The notes under the pieces were generated by a model. It ran no database searches and was not told the DNA's origin. It worked only from the letters and a program-made list of their open reading frames with translations. This document shows positions 37,050 to 45,454 of a stretch of DNA of 64,000 bases, in pieces. This DNA is from Granulicella mallensis (GTDB lineage Bacteria; Acidobacteriota; Terriglobia; Terriglobales; Acidobacteriaceae): the NCBI RefSeq assembly GCF_014203225.1, contig NZ_JACHIO010000013.1:62001-126000 (forward strand), written 5' to 3'. The position numbers were made by a program, and so were the translations under genes. Each line of letters begins with the position of its first letter. Positions within the stretch are counted from its first letter, which is position 1.

Positions 37050-38339
37050 ATGGCCGAAACTCCTGTTACTCCCCCCTCAACCGTTCCGGAGCAGCCGGAG
37101 GCGTCCGCGCCGCTCAATAAGAAGCAGCCTCTACTCATCCTGCTGTTCATCATCTTGTCGGTCTTTGTGATATCGAGCGTCGTGAATGCAGGGAAGAAGG
37201 CCACCCCACTCAAGAGCCCGATGGCATCAAAGCCAGCCGCCGCCAATCCCCAGCAAGTGACCGCCTTCGAAGCCCAGCAAGAGCAAGTCGCGAAGAAGGA
37301 CCAGGAGGAGCAGCAGCAACGCGCGACGGCCGCCGCTTTGCTCGCTCAGATTCAAGCGGCCGAGGTGCCTGGCGCCGAAGCTTCGAGCGCCCCGCCGATG
37401 ACATCTGCCCAACGCACTGCCATTTATGGGCCGAGCAACCCGGACGCACCGAAGGCAACGTCGCAGATGTCCGAACGGCAGGCAGAAGCCAAGCAGGCCG
37501 AGCTAGCGCGTGAGAAGCAGCATCAGGATGCACTCAACAGCGACACGGTCGCAGTCGACTTCGCCCGACCCACGACGGAAGGCGGCCCCCAGGTCACCGC
37601 TCCCGTCACGGCAGTTACCCCGGATGGCGCGGTTGCGAAGGTCGACACTGTGGTCAAGTCCGAGCCAACAGCAAAGGCTGACTCGGAGGAGCCGGGCAAT
37701 CATAAGGCAGAAGCGAAAGATGCTGCGATCAACAAGTACGACTTCGATAACTACGACGGGAAACTGTACCGAGTCTTCGAAGGCAGCGTTTTCGAAGGGG
37801 TCGTCACGAACCACATCGACGGCGGCCTCTCCGGGCCGATCTTGCTCATGCTCACAACCGACTACTACTCCCATGACCATCAGCAACTCTTGCTGCCACA
37901 GGGAACGCGGCTGATCGGCAGCGTTCAGGCTGTCAATACCAGCCAGGCCCGCAAGATGGTGGTCTCCTTCCACCGCGCTATTTGCCCGGACGGGTTTTCG
38001 GTTGATCTCGATAAATTCGCAGGTCTCGACCCGCTTGGCACCACCGGCCTCGCGACCAAAGTAGACAACCGCTATCTTCAAACGTTTGCCGTAGCTGCTG
38101 CGATCGGCGGCCTGGGAGGGCTCGCCCAGATTGGAAACAACAACGTCCTCGATCCGTCGGCCCAGATACGGAACGGCATCTCCTCACAGTCCAGTGAGGA
38201 GGCCGAACAAATCCTCAACCACTTTCTCAACCGCCTTCCGATCATCACGCTCAAGGAAGGTTCCCGCGCACGGGTCTACATCGGCCGTGATCTCCTCATC
38301 CCCTCCTACGCAGAACACCGCGTCGAACCCGCAATGTGA
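37050..38339 (+). CDS. virB10: VirB10/TrbI-type T4SS core protein
   Basis: 429 residues. A single TM helix (about 28-46, LLILLFIILSVFVISSVV) follows a short Pro-rich cytoplasmic tail. A long Gln/Ala/Lys-rich periplasmic linker leads to the TrbI domain from about residue 230 (YRVFEGSVFEGVVTNHIDGGLSGPILLMLT, LLLPQGTRLIGSVQ, SRARVYIGRDLLIP). It spans both membranes. It follows virB9 by two bases. Confidence 0.93.
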   Translation: MAETPVTPPSTVPEQPEASAPLNKKQPLLILLFIILSVFVISSVVNAGKKATPLKSPMASKPAAANPQQVTAFEAQQEQVAKKDQEEQQQRATAAALLAQIQAAEVPGAEASSAPPMTSAQRTAIYGPSNPDAPKATSQMSERQAEAKQAELAREKQHQDALNSDTVAVDFARPTTEGGPQVTAPVTAVTPDGAVAKVDTVVKSEPTAKADSEEPGNHKAEAKDAAINKYDFDNYDGKLYRVFEGSVFEGVVTNHIDGGLSGPILLMLTTDYYSHDHQQLLLPQGTRLIGSVQAVNTSQARKMVVSFHRAICPDGFSVDLDKFAGLDPLGTTGLATKVDNRYLQTFAVAAAIGGLGGLAQIGNNNVLDPSAQIRNGISSQSSEEAEQILNHFLNRLPIITLKEGSRARVYIGRDLLIPSYAEHRVEPAM

Positions 38340-38354
38340 CGTAAAGGAGCAATC

Positions 38355-39221
38355 ATGAAGTTACTTCTCAACAAATACCGGAATGGGGCACTCGCGGCCT
38401 TCTTCTTCCTTCTCACCGCCTTACCGGGGCATGCGCAGTTCGGCGGTGTCTTCGTCGACCCAGTGCAGTCAGGTCACGCCCTGCAACAGCTCGCCCAGAA
38501 CGTGCAGAACAGCGCCACCTGGCAGCAGCAACTCGCAAATACGATCAAGCTGCTCGCCACCGCTGACAAGGACTACCAACAGGCGATGACGACCTACAAC
38601 ACGATCTCCGGCAATCTGAAGAACTTCAGCAGTAAATCCATCTGGAGAACGATTCAGTCCCAACTCACCATGGCGAGCTTCGCCAATCAATACGGCGAGA
38701 CGACCGGTCTCCAGTCGGCGATGAACGGTCAAGCTCCGGGAACCGGCAGTTTGGTGTGGAAGCTGATGAATCTGGGGTTGAATTCAACCTCGTCCTCTTT
38801 TCTCAGTGGGCAGATCCTTGGATCGAGTCACGCGCTGGCAACGCTCACACGGATGGAAGCGATGGACGGAGTCTCCAGCCAATGCCTCAACTCTGTGGGC
38901 GCGTACAACGGAATGCGAACAGCGAATACGCAGCCCCAGACCTCACTCACGCAGTCCCAGTTCGATACTTCGTCCTTTACCAGCACCGAACTCGAACAGC
39001 TCAATCTCGTGAATATGGGAAACGCTCACCATCTGAATGAGACTCAGGCACAGGGCGCGCTTCATGCCTGCCAGGCAGCTCAAGCTGCTGTGCAGAACAT
39101 GGCACAGCGGACAGCGGCTGCAGATGAGATCAACAATGCGGCGTTCGTTCAACAGCAACGGGCGGCCTATTCATCCGCGCCTGCAAACAGCTCCCACACC
39201 TGGGAAACCTACCTGCCATAA
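38355..39221 (+). CDS. VirB5/TrbJ-like minor pilus protein
   Basis: 288 residues with a signal peptide (about 1-27, PGHAQF). The mature part opens FVDPVQSGHALQQLAQNVQNSATWQQQLANTIKLL, a helical hairpin characteristic of TrbJ/VirB5 proteins, which sit at the pilus tip. AAAGGAGC precedes the ATG. It lies between virB10 and the small membrane gene. The assignment is by context and the N-terminal pattern. Confidence 0.8.
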   Translation: MKLLLNKYRNGALAAFFFLLTALPGHAQFGGVFVDPVQSGHALQQLAQNVQNSATWQQQLANTIKLLATADKDYQQAMTTYNTISGNLKNFSSKSIWRTIQSQLTMASFANQYGETTGLQSAMNGQAPGTGSLVWKLMNLGLNSTSSSFLSGQILGSSHALATLTRMEAMDGVSSQCLNSVGAYNGMRTANTQPQTSLTQSQFDTSSFTSTELEQLNLVNMGNAHHLNETQAQGALHACQAAQAAVQNMAQRTAAADEINNAAFVQQQRAAYSSAPANSSHTWETYLP

Positions 39222-39233
39222 CAAGGAGCCGTC

Positions 39234-39464
39234 ATGCAACAAACACTCAGGATGAAGGTCTTGATCGGGATACTCGTTGCCCTAAGTGGCCTTGGGATCG
39301 TTCTCGTTCACGAGCTTCGCGTGAACCAGCAAACAGCCGCAGCGGCTAGCAAGCTCGCAGCGGAACGAGAAAAAGCCGAGCAGATCGACCGGGGCGACAA
39401 GGCCGCTATCCAGAAGATCCGCGAACGTAACGCACAGAAAGCTTCACCGGCCGCGAACCAGTAA
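39234..39464 (+). CDS. Small single-TM protein in the VirB7 position
   Basis: 76 residues from ATG 39234, after AAGGAGCC. One TM helix (about 8-27) is followed by a Lys/Ala/Glu-rich helical tail. It has no cysteine at all, so it cannot be a VirB7-type lipoprotein despite its place in the operon. Its role is unknown. Confidence 0.75.
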   Translation: MQQTLRMKVLIGILVALSGLGIVLVHELRVNQQTAAAASKLAAEREKAEQIDRGDKAAIQKIRERNAQKASPAANQ

Positions 39465-39498
39465 TCAGCCCGCCTTCAGAACAGAGGAGTAACCGCAA

Positions 39499-40434
39499 AT
39501 GATCCTTCACAGTCTGGCCTCCTCTGCTTTTTTCTTGCAGACCACAGCCGCTCCCGGTGTCGACTGGCTCTACCAGTTCACCAACAATCTCACGAATTTG
39601 ACGACCCAGAACGGGGATGCACTTTCGTCTGTCGGAATGTCGCTGCTGGCGTTCGTAAGCATGATGAAACTTGTCCGCATGGTTGCGCATTGGAACATCT
39701 CGACCATGACCATTAGCTGGAGCGCGCAACCGGTGCGGGTGGGCGACCTGGTGGAGTTTCTGTTTCAGTTGATTGTCTGCCTGCTCATCATCAACTACTG
39801 GACAACACCGCTACCGGGTGCCAGCTTCGGGTTCAATCATCTCTTTTCTTACTTTGCACAAGTCATCGTTGCCGCCCTCGATCAGAACTCCCTGACCCAA
39901 TTGCAGCAGGCGTTCAGTACGGCCCTCAATAGCACGCCCCAACCTAGCTACCTTGCGCCCCTGGAGATACTGACGTACCTGGTCGTCTACATCTTCATCG
40001 GTCTTGCCGGCGGGATTCTGTTTCTTATCAATTGCTCGTCGTTCATTTTCTATGGCGTGGCGGCGCTCTTTGGCCCCATCTTCGTACCGCTCCTGATGAC
40101 CGAAACGTTTCGAGGCAAGTTCTACAACTTCGTAGATGTCCTGCTCAGCTTCGCGATGATCCGCGCTGTAGCGTCCGCTTTTATCTTTGTCTGGGCTGGA
40201 TTCCTCATCACGTTCCTTCAGCAGACCTTCAATGGCGATTACTCGCTTCCGATGTGGATTGCGAATCTCTATGGAGTCATCGCCGTCTTCATCGCGTTCA
40301 TTCTCAATATGGTCATGGTCCCAACCATCACTCAAACGCTGTTCGGCGGTGGCTCGGGGGCCAGCGGGAAGATCGCGCAAATAGCAGAGACCCTGCTCCT
40401 CAGACAGATGACCAGGAAGCGACCGGCCAAATGA
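39499..40434 (+). CDS. virB6: VirB6/TrbL-type polytopic T4SS protein
   Basis: 311 residues with about six TM helices (for example LIVCLLIINYW, LVVYIFIGLAGGILFLINCSSFIFYG, VIAVFIAFILNMVMV). The layout with a central periplasmic loop (about 105-150) fits TrbL/VirB6. It forms part of the inner-membrane channel. AGGAGTAACC precedes the ATG. Confidence 0.86.
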   Translation: MILHSLASSAFFLQTTAAPGVDWLYQFTNNLTNLTTQNGDALSSVGMSLLAFVSMMKLVRMVAHWNISTMTISWSAQPVRVGDLVEFLFQLIVCLLIINYWTTPLPGASFGFNHLFSYFAQVIVAALDQNSLTQLQQAFSTALNSTPQPSYLAPLEILTYLVVYIFIGLAGGILFLINCSSFIFYGVAALFGPIFVPLLMTETFRGKFYNFVDVLLSFAMIRAVASAFIFVWAGFLITFLQQTFNGDYSLPMWIANLYGVIAVFIAFILNMVMVPTITQTLFGGGSGASGKIAQIAETLLLRQMTRKRPAK

Positions 40435-40496
40435 TCGCATGTCGCCAGACTTTCGTAGGTGCGACCCCCACCGAAGAATCACCCCAAGGAGGTAAT

Positions 40497-41306
40497 GTGA
40501 AGATTGACAGCCTTACTCCTGAGCAGGTCCTGCTCACCGACGAGATTGCCAACGAGAAGTATGTCGGTTTGTATGCAGAACGCAAACTGAGTCGCCTGGT
40601 GATCGCAACGGAGAGCGCGCTTCTTCTCGGCTGTTTTGCAGTGATCGTCTCGCTGGCCCAGCGGCCCGTCGTGAACCGCTACGTCCGTATAGACGAAATG
40701 AGCCGAGCCCAGGCGATTCAGTATAGCGATTTGAACTACAGTCCCCGCGAGGGCGAGGTACGCACCTACCTAACGGACTGGGCCAATTATCGCTACACGA
40801 TCAATAGGGAAACCATCTCCAAGAAGTACCCGATGAACTACTACTTCTTGTCCACGCAACTCTCGAACCAATACATGGCCGATGACAATGCCGTCCATTT
40901 GGTGTCGCAAGTGCTTGCCAACCAGATCGAGCAAAGTGATGTCGAGATCGATGGCGTGACGATCACGTCCATGTCGCAAGAGACGGTCAAGGGCGCGGTG
41001 ATTGCGCGTGGAACGGCGCTTGTGAGCATCACGAGGATCTACTCTCCGCGCAACTCCCGTCAGCCGCGCAAAGAGCATTGGGTGCTCTCCGTGACGTACT
41101 ACCTCAACCCGGCACAAGTCAGCCTCGCCGCTCAGACCTTTCCTCAGTTCGAGACCGTCAATCCGCTTGGTCTCACGATCACTGAATTCCATGAAAACAG
41201 GTTGTCGGTTGAGCCGATCGATCCCACAGCTTCTCCGCAGACCGGAGCGGTTTCGGGAGTGACCGTCCCAGCCGCCAATGCCCGGACGGTAGAGGTGAGC
41301 CGATGA
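40497..41306 (+). CDS. virB8: VirB8-type T4SS assembly protein
   Basis: 269 residues from GTG 40497, chosen because AAGGAGGT lies four bases upstream. An ATG at 40431 overlapping the virB6 stop is also in frame and would add 22 residues. A single TM helix (about 40-57, LVIATESALLLGCFAVIVSLAQ) precedes the VirB8 periplasmic NTF2-like domain (YLTDWANYRYTINRETI, DVEIDGVTITSM, HWVLSVTYYLNP). Its stop overlaps the virB11 ATG. Confidence 0.88.
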   Translation: MKIDSLTPEQVLLTDEIANEKYVGLYAERKLSRLVIATESALLLGCFAVIVSLAQRPVVNRYVRIDEMSRAQAIQYSDLNYSPREGEVRTYLTDWANYRYTINRETISKKYPMNYYFLSTQLSNQYMADDNAVHLVSQVLANQIEQSDVEIDGVTITSMSQETVKGAVIARGTALVSITRIYSPRNSRQPRKEHWVLSVTYYLNPAQVSLAAQTFPQFETVNPLGLTITEFHENRLSVEPIDPTASPQTGAVSGVTVPAANARTVEVSR

Positions 41307-42277
41307 GCTGGGATCTCGTGCTCGGTTTCTTTCCGGAGGAGGTGCAGAGACTCATTCTTGACACTACGATCTCCGATCTCATGATCAACGGAACAACCGG
41401 GGTCTTTGCGGATCGCAATGGTGTGCTGGAACAGATTCCAATCTCCTGTGCCTTGACGACCGACACTCTGCTTGCGGCGACCTTACAGATCGCTCGGAAG
41501 CTCGGACAGAACCTCTCCGATCAGAATCCAGTTCTCAACACTCGGCTACCAGATGGTTCCCGTGTTGCCGTCGTAGGACCGCCGGCATCGATCAATGGCA
41601 TCACCATGACGATCCGCAAATTTAACCATTGGTATACGTCGGATCAATTGATTGCCTCCGGCAGTCTCCCCGTCAGCGTGCGGGACTTCGTTATCCAGAT
41701 GATGCTCGAAAAGAAGAATGGGATCATCAGCGGCGGGACGGGCTCTGGGAAGACCACACTGATGAAGGCACTTCTGGACCACATTCCCCAGCAAGAGCGC
41801 CTGATCGTGATTGAGCAGCCTGCCGAGTTGAAAGTGGCACATTCCAACGCCGTCCGCTGGGAAGCTGTAGAAGCGATTCCCGGCCAGGTTGCCATCACAC
41901 CCAGCCAACTCTTGGCAGCCGCTCTGCGGCATCGCCCTGACCGGATCATCATGGGCGAGATCCGGGATGAGTGTGGTTATGACTTGCTCCAGGCGATGAA
42001 CACAGGTCATGGGGGAACGCTTTCGACCATCCACGCGAAGTCCGCGTGGGATGCTCTCAATCGCCTGTCGGACTTGGCCCTGAGTGCCAGACCAAATCTC
42101 AACCATGCCTTCGTGCGTTCGGAGACAGCAGAGGCAATCGACTTCGTCCTCTACTGCGAACGCGATCACACGGGACGTCGCCGGGTGAGGGAACTAATTG
42201 CAGTGACCGGCTACGCGCATTCCGAACAGTCCTTCGAAACAGAGGACATTTATCGTGCTTCGTCTGCCACAGTCTGA
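41303..42277 (+). CDS. virB11: VirB11-type T4SS hexameric ATPase
   Basis: 324 residues. Walker A SGGTGSGKTTLM is at about 142-153. The Asp box and Walker B region is RHRPDRIIMGEIRDECGYDLLQAMNTGHGG, then STIHAKSA supplies the His box. It drives pilus assembly and substrate export from the cytoplasmic face. ATGA overlap with virB8 indicates coupled translation. Confidence 0.95.
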   Translation: MSWDLVLGFFPEEVQRLILDTTISDLMINGTTGVFADRNGVLEQIPISCALTTDTLLAATLQIARKLGQNLSDQNPVLNTRLPDGSRVAVVGPPASINGITMTIRKFNHWYTSDQLIASGSLPVSVRDFVIQMMLEKKNGIISGGTGSGKTTLMKALLDHIPQQERLIVIEQPAELKVAHSNAVRWEAVEAIPGQVAITPSQLLAAALRHRPDRIIMGEIRDECGYDLLQAMNTGHGGTLSTIHAKSAWDALNRLSDLALSARPNLNHAFVRSETAEAIDFVLYCERDHTGRRRVRELIAVTGYAHSEQSFETEDIYRASSATV

Positions 42278-42309
42278 TGTTCGCGGAACTTCAGAGGGGA
42301 GCAACCACC

Positions 42310-42594
42310 ATGAAATCGTGTGAAGAAGCCGCCTTCAATCGTTTGGTCGCAATTGCTCAGGGCGATACCGGACAGAGCCGAAGGGTGGCCGACTTTTTGC
42401 TGGCGTGGTGGAACGCGGGTGAGTGCGGAGGATTCGACCTTACCAGCCTTTGGGGCGTCGACACTTCAATTGCAGAAGACATGGCAATGATCTTCGGTTA
42501 CGTCGCCCGCGAGCACTCCTATCCCGACACTCTCGGTTACAACGAGCAGTTCCAGTCCATCGTGCGCGGCTGGCGGCCTGAGCTGACGGATTGA
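42310..42594 (+). CDS. DUF7673-like small protein
   Basis: 94 residues from ATG 42310. The sequence AIAQGDTGQSRRVADFLLAWWNAGECGGFDL followed by LWGVDTSIAEDM and SYPDTLGYNEQF is the pattern of the DUF7673 family, found on conjugative elements and plasmids. The function is unknown. It sits between virB11 and the SSB gene. Confidence 0.82.
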   Translation: MKSCEEAAFNRLVAIAQGDTGQSRRVADFLLAWWNAGECGGFDLTSLWGVDTSIAEDMAMIFGYVAREHSYPDTLGYNEQFQSIVRGWRPELTD

Positions 42595-42618
42595 CCCAAC
42601 TCTTCCAGAGACTTCGCT

Positions 42619-42987
42619 ATGCCCATTCCTGCTTCCAACCCGGCTGCTTTGCCCCTCCGATCTGAGTGCGGGGTGGAGCGCGCGAACACGAGCCCAATGA
42701 AACGCAACGGCGATTACAGACGCCGCTTTTCGGATGGAGTTCTAGGCCGCACGAATGAAGCAGCAATGGCGGGGATCTTCTACAGCCAGGATGCAGATGA
42801 GAACTATGTTCTAGTGGGTGTCTCCCCACATCATTCCCGGCTCATGCTCGGTCACCGCTTCAGGTCTTTTCATGCGCCCGGCGGCAGCTCGCTCTTCTGC
42901 TTCGGCTACGCCGCCCTGCGGGTTACGGTTTCCCGCCAAATCTTATTCGAAAAGTACATCGAAAAGATTTCTCGTGACCCTCCGTAA
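42619..42987 (+). CDS. Hypothetical protein on the ICE
   Basis: 122 residues if started at 42619; an internal ATG at 42697 (MKRNGDYRRR) would give about 96. There is no strong Shine-Dalgarno for either. The middle part (EAAMAGIFYSQDADENYVLVGVSP) looks like folded protein. No domain was recognised. Neighbours suggest a replication/transfer accessory role, which is only a guess. Confidence 0.55.
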   Translation: MPIPASNPAALPLRSECGVERANTSPMKRNGDYRRRFSDGVLGRTNEAAMAGIFYSQDADENYVLVGVSPHHSRLMLGHRFRSFHAPGGSSLFCFGYAALRVTVSRQILFEKYIEKISRDPP

Positions 42988-43071
42988 ATGCAGAGCTTCG
43001 GCCTTGGGAGCATGGCCCCTCGCTTAATGGTGACCCGATCAAGATCGGGAATTCAAAACGGAGACACAATC

Positions 43072-43485
43072 ATGTACCAGAACAAAGTAACCCTCATCGG
43101 CTTCCTCGGCAACGACGCAGAAGTTCACACCGCCAACGACCGCAGCTTCACCACCTTTCAGGTGGCAACCAAGTCCTCCTACAAGGACAAGAAGACCGGC
43201 GAGTATGTCTCGCGCACCGAGTGGCACCGTTGCGTTGTCTTCGGCGGACTCTCGAAGTTCGCCAGCACGCTCACCAAGCGCGCACACGTCCAGGTGGAGG
43301 GCGAGCTGCGGAGCCGGGAGTACACGCCCAAGAAGGCGGCGGGCAGCAAGAGCAAGAAGGCTGAGACGAAGCAGCGCATCTGGGAGATCCGGGTGGCTTC
43401 GATCCTGAAGCTCGACCGAGCAGAGAAGGCCGCGCCCGAAGAACAGGAGCGCGATGAAACAGTCTCCGAGGATATTCCCTTCTAG
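43072..43485 (+). CDS. ssb: ICE-borne single-stranded DNA-binding protein
   Basis: 137 residues from ATG 43072, after GGAGACACAATC. The OB fold begins YQNKVTLIGFLGNDAE, with TEWHRCVVFGGLS and VQVEGELRSREYT. A short Lys-rich loop (KKAAGSKSKKAETKQ) interrupts the fold near residues 88-102. The tail ends SEDIPF. ICE and plasmid SSBs coat transferred single strands and help counter SOS. It is clearly distinct from the chromosomal ssb. Confidence 0.93.
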   Translation: MYQNKVTLIGFLGNDAEVHTANDRSFTTFQVATKSSYKDKKTGEYVSRTEWHRCVVFGGLSKFASTLTKRAHVQVEGELRSREYTPKKAAGSKSKKAETKQRIWEIRVASILKLDRAEKAAPEEQERDETVSEDIPF

Positions 43486-43586
43486 GGAATTCCTCTTCAC
43501 TCTCGGGAGCCCGGTCTACTCCGGGCTTCCGAGCCTTATGAGTGCCGCGTTGGTCCCATCCCATTGGCAGTCCTCAAGGTGTAGAT

Positions 43587-44534
43587 ATGAATGAAACAGC
43601 CAAAGACTTTCTTACCCGTTGCTTCGCTCCGGGTGAGACGATTGCTCTTCTGCTACGCCGCGACAATGGCGAGCGTCCCACGCAACGAATCGTCCATCTC
43701 GAACAGGCACTCACGAGTCGTTATCTCGGCTGGCTCGCTCATCAGAACGCGACCGGCGCGAACGTCTATGTCGCAGCCAATCCATTGCGCGCTGGCAGTC
43801 GGCGTCGCACCAAACAGAACATCGCATCCGTTCGCCATCTTTATATAGATATCGACTTCGATGGGGAGGCGTCTGTCGCTGCGCTCCGCGCCTCCGACGC
43901 CGTGCCTATTCCCACTGCTGTCCTTTCCACATCTCCGAATAAGTACCAGGTGCTGTGGCGCGTCGAAGGCTTCGACTTCGAGCGCCAGGAAACGACACTC
44001 AAGCGGCTCGCCCTCACCTTTGGTGGCGATTGCGCTTGCACCGACTGCAACCGGGTTCTCCGGTTGCCAGGATTCCTCAATCGCAAGTATTCGCCGGCGA
44101 ATCGGGTCACAGTCGAATACCCCTGTGATTCAACTTACGATCCCGCTTACTTCCGGTTCGACGATGCAGCCGCCAATCCCCTGCTTCCGCTGCGCGGAAT
44201 CACGCGGAGAATGCACCCCGGAAAGCAGACCCGTTCGGAACAGGATTGGGTGTGGGTTTTGGAACAGCTTTCCCGCGGCGAGGAGGCGTCGAAGCTAACG
44301 CATACGCTTGCTTCGCACCGCTTCGATAAACCCAATCCTGTCTACTACGCCCAGCGCACGGTTGACATGGCTTCGGCACGCCTCTGGCTGCTCGAAGGTG
44401 CGCCCATCGACGACGTAATCACCATGCTGGAAGTCCGCCGCAGGTTCGAACTACCGATGGCGCCTTGCTCCGCTCGCGCCAGGGAGATTGCCCAAACAGC
44501 ACAGCAGGGAATCGCCCGCAAGAAGTTCGCTTGA
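43587..44534 (+). CDS. RepB-like DNA primase domain protein
   Basis: 315 residues from ATG 43587, the conserved domain start; an upstream ATG at 43542 adds 15 residues. The archaeo-eukaryotic-primase-like catalytic motif is RHLYIDIDFDGE (DxD), followed by STSPNKYQVLWRVEGF and CNRVLRLPGFLNRKY. These match the RepB_primase family that primes replication of mobile DNA. It could prime the complementary strand after conjugative transfer. Only the primase-type domain is present, with no helicase fused. Confidence 0.85.
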   Translation: MNETAKDFLTRCFAPGETIALLLRRDNGERPTQRIVHLEQALTSRYLGWLAHQNATGANVYVAANPLRAGSRRRTKQNIASVRHLYIDIDFDGEASVAALRASDAVPIPTAVLSTSPNKYQVLWRVEGFDFERQETTLKRLALTFGGDCACTDCNRVLRLPGFLNRKYSPANRVTVEYPCDSTYDPAYFRFDDAAANPLLPLRGITRRMHPGKQTRSEQDWVWVLEQLSRGEEASKLTHTLASHRFDKPNPVYYAQRTVDMASARLWLLEGAPIDDVITMLEVRRRFELPMAPCSARAREIAQTAQQGIARKKFA

Positions 44535-44560
44535 ATTCAGCACCTCAAAGGAGAATCACT

Positions 44561-44887
44561 ATGCCATTACTTGAAGTCATCCAGACCAAACAAATCAGCG
44601 CTTCTATTCGGTTGTCTGATACGACCGCGACATTGGTCGATCAGTACGCCGCATTCATTCGGGCAGGTGCCGACGATGTCGTCGAACAAGCACTTACCTA
44701 TGTATTCGCTAAGGATCGCGACTTCCAGGAGTTCCTGAAAACGCCGCAGGCGAAGCAGGTAGCTTCCACACTTCGCGTCCGCAAGGCGCCAGCAGTTGAG
44801 GCAGCGGAGACGCCTGCAATGAAGCCTGCAGCCGCAGCGGCCAATGGCACCCAACCTACGGCAGTTGTGGCGGGATCGAGAGCATGA
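44561..44887 (+). CDS. Small conserved ICE protein, possible ribbon-helix-helix
   Basis: 108 residues from ATG 44561, after AAAGGAGAATCACT. The first ~60 residues (ISASIRLSDTTATLVDQYAAFIRAGADDVVEQALTYVF) have a strand-helix-helix look of a small RHH protein, followed by an Ala/Pro-rich tail. The oriT-like hairpin cluster lies directly downstream. Function unproven. Confidence 0.65.
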   Translation: MPLLEVIQTKQISASIRLSDTTATLVDQYAAFIRAGADDVVEQALTYVFAKDRDFQEFLKTPQAKQVASTLRVRKAPAVEAAETPAMKPAAAAANGTQPTAVVAGSRA

Positions 44888-45074
44888 TCCTCCATACAAA
44901 TCTGTGGCAAGGCCACAACGGTGCTTCGCACCGGAAGAATGTTGACACTCCACCCCTGATAGGGAGCTGTTTAGCTCCCTGCGGGAGCTAATGGGTTCCC
45001 ACTGACACATAAGCACTTACCAAACTGTCGGGAGCCGATTAGCTCCCTGAGTTTTCGGAAACGGAGAGCACCAA
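44888..45074. other. Hairpin-rich region, candidate origin of transfer (oriT)
   Basis: Within 187 bases are hairpins TGTGGC-AAG-GCCACA (44903-44917), CGGTGC-TTC-GCACCG (44919-44933) and AGGGAGCT-GTTT-AGCTCCCT (44961-44980), and a longer inverted pair GGGAGCTAAT (44983-44992) with ATTAGCTCCC (45038-45047). The block lies between small accessory genes and directly upstream of the coupling protein and relaxase genes, where oriT is usually found. The nic site was not identified. Confidence 0.6.
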
Positions 45075-45452
45075 ATGATGCCTACTTCAGATACAGAACG
45101 GCCAGCGAAACGAGGTTCATTGAGAGGTCGCGAGAGCCGCAACCTGACCCTCAGCACCAAGCTCACGGAGACGGAATATCGAGCCGTCGAGATGGCTTCG
45201 TCTGCCGATGGCAAGACGACCGGGGAGTGGCTTCGTGACCTGACTCTCCGCTGCCTCCGCAGCGGAGTCAACGACACCGAACTCATCGCCCTGTCTGAGA
45301 TCGTCGGCGTTCGCCTCCTCTTGGTCAACGTCCTTCGTTCACTCGGGACAGGACAGCGCATGACGGCCGAGGCGTTCGACAAATTGGTGAATGAGATTGG
45401 TGCGACCAAGTACGACCTCGCTGCCAAGCTCATCGCAGAAAGGCGGAGGTAG
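45075..45452 (+). CDS. Relaxosome accessory protein (MobC-like, tentative)
   Basis: 125 residues. A strand-like segment SRNLTLSTKLTETEYRAVEMAS followed by KTTGEWLRDLTLRCL resembles the RHH region of MobC-type accessory proteins, and the C-terminal helices end in IAERRR. It is the first gene after the oriT candidate and stops two bases before the coupling protein gene. It may bind oriT and recruit the relaxase. Confidence 0.72.
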   Translation: MMPTSDTERPAKRGSLRGRESRNLTLSTKLTETEYRAVEMASSADGKTTGEWLRDLTLRCLRSGVNDTELIALSEIVGVRLLLVNVLRSLGTGQRMTAEAFDKLVNEIGATKYDLAAKLIAERRR

Positions 45453-45454
45453 TC

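Noticed and set aside
39234..39464. VirB7 lipoprotein
   Set aside because: Right place in the operon, but the protein has no cysteine and so no lipobox.
43072..43485. Recent duplicate of the chromosomal ssb
   Set aside because: Only the OB-fold pattern and acidic tail are shared; sequence and linker differ, so it is an independent ICE gene.
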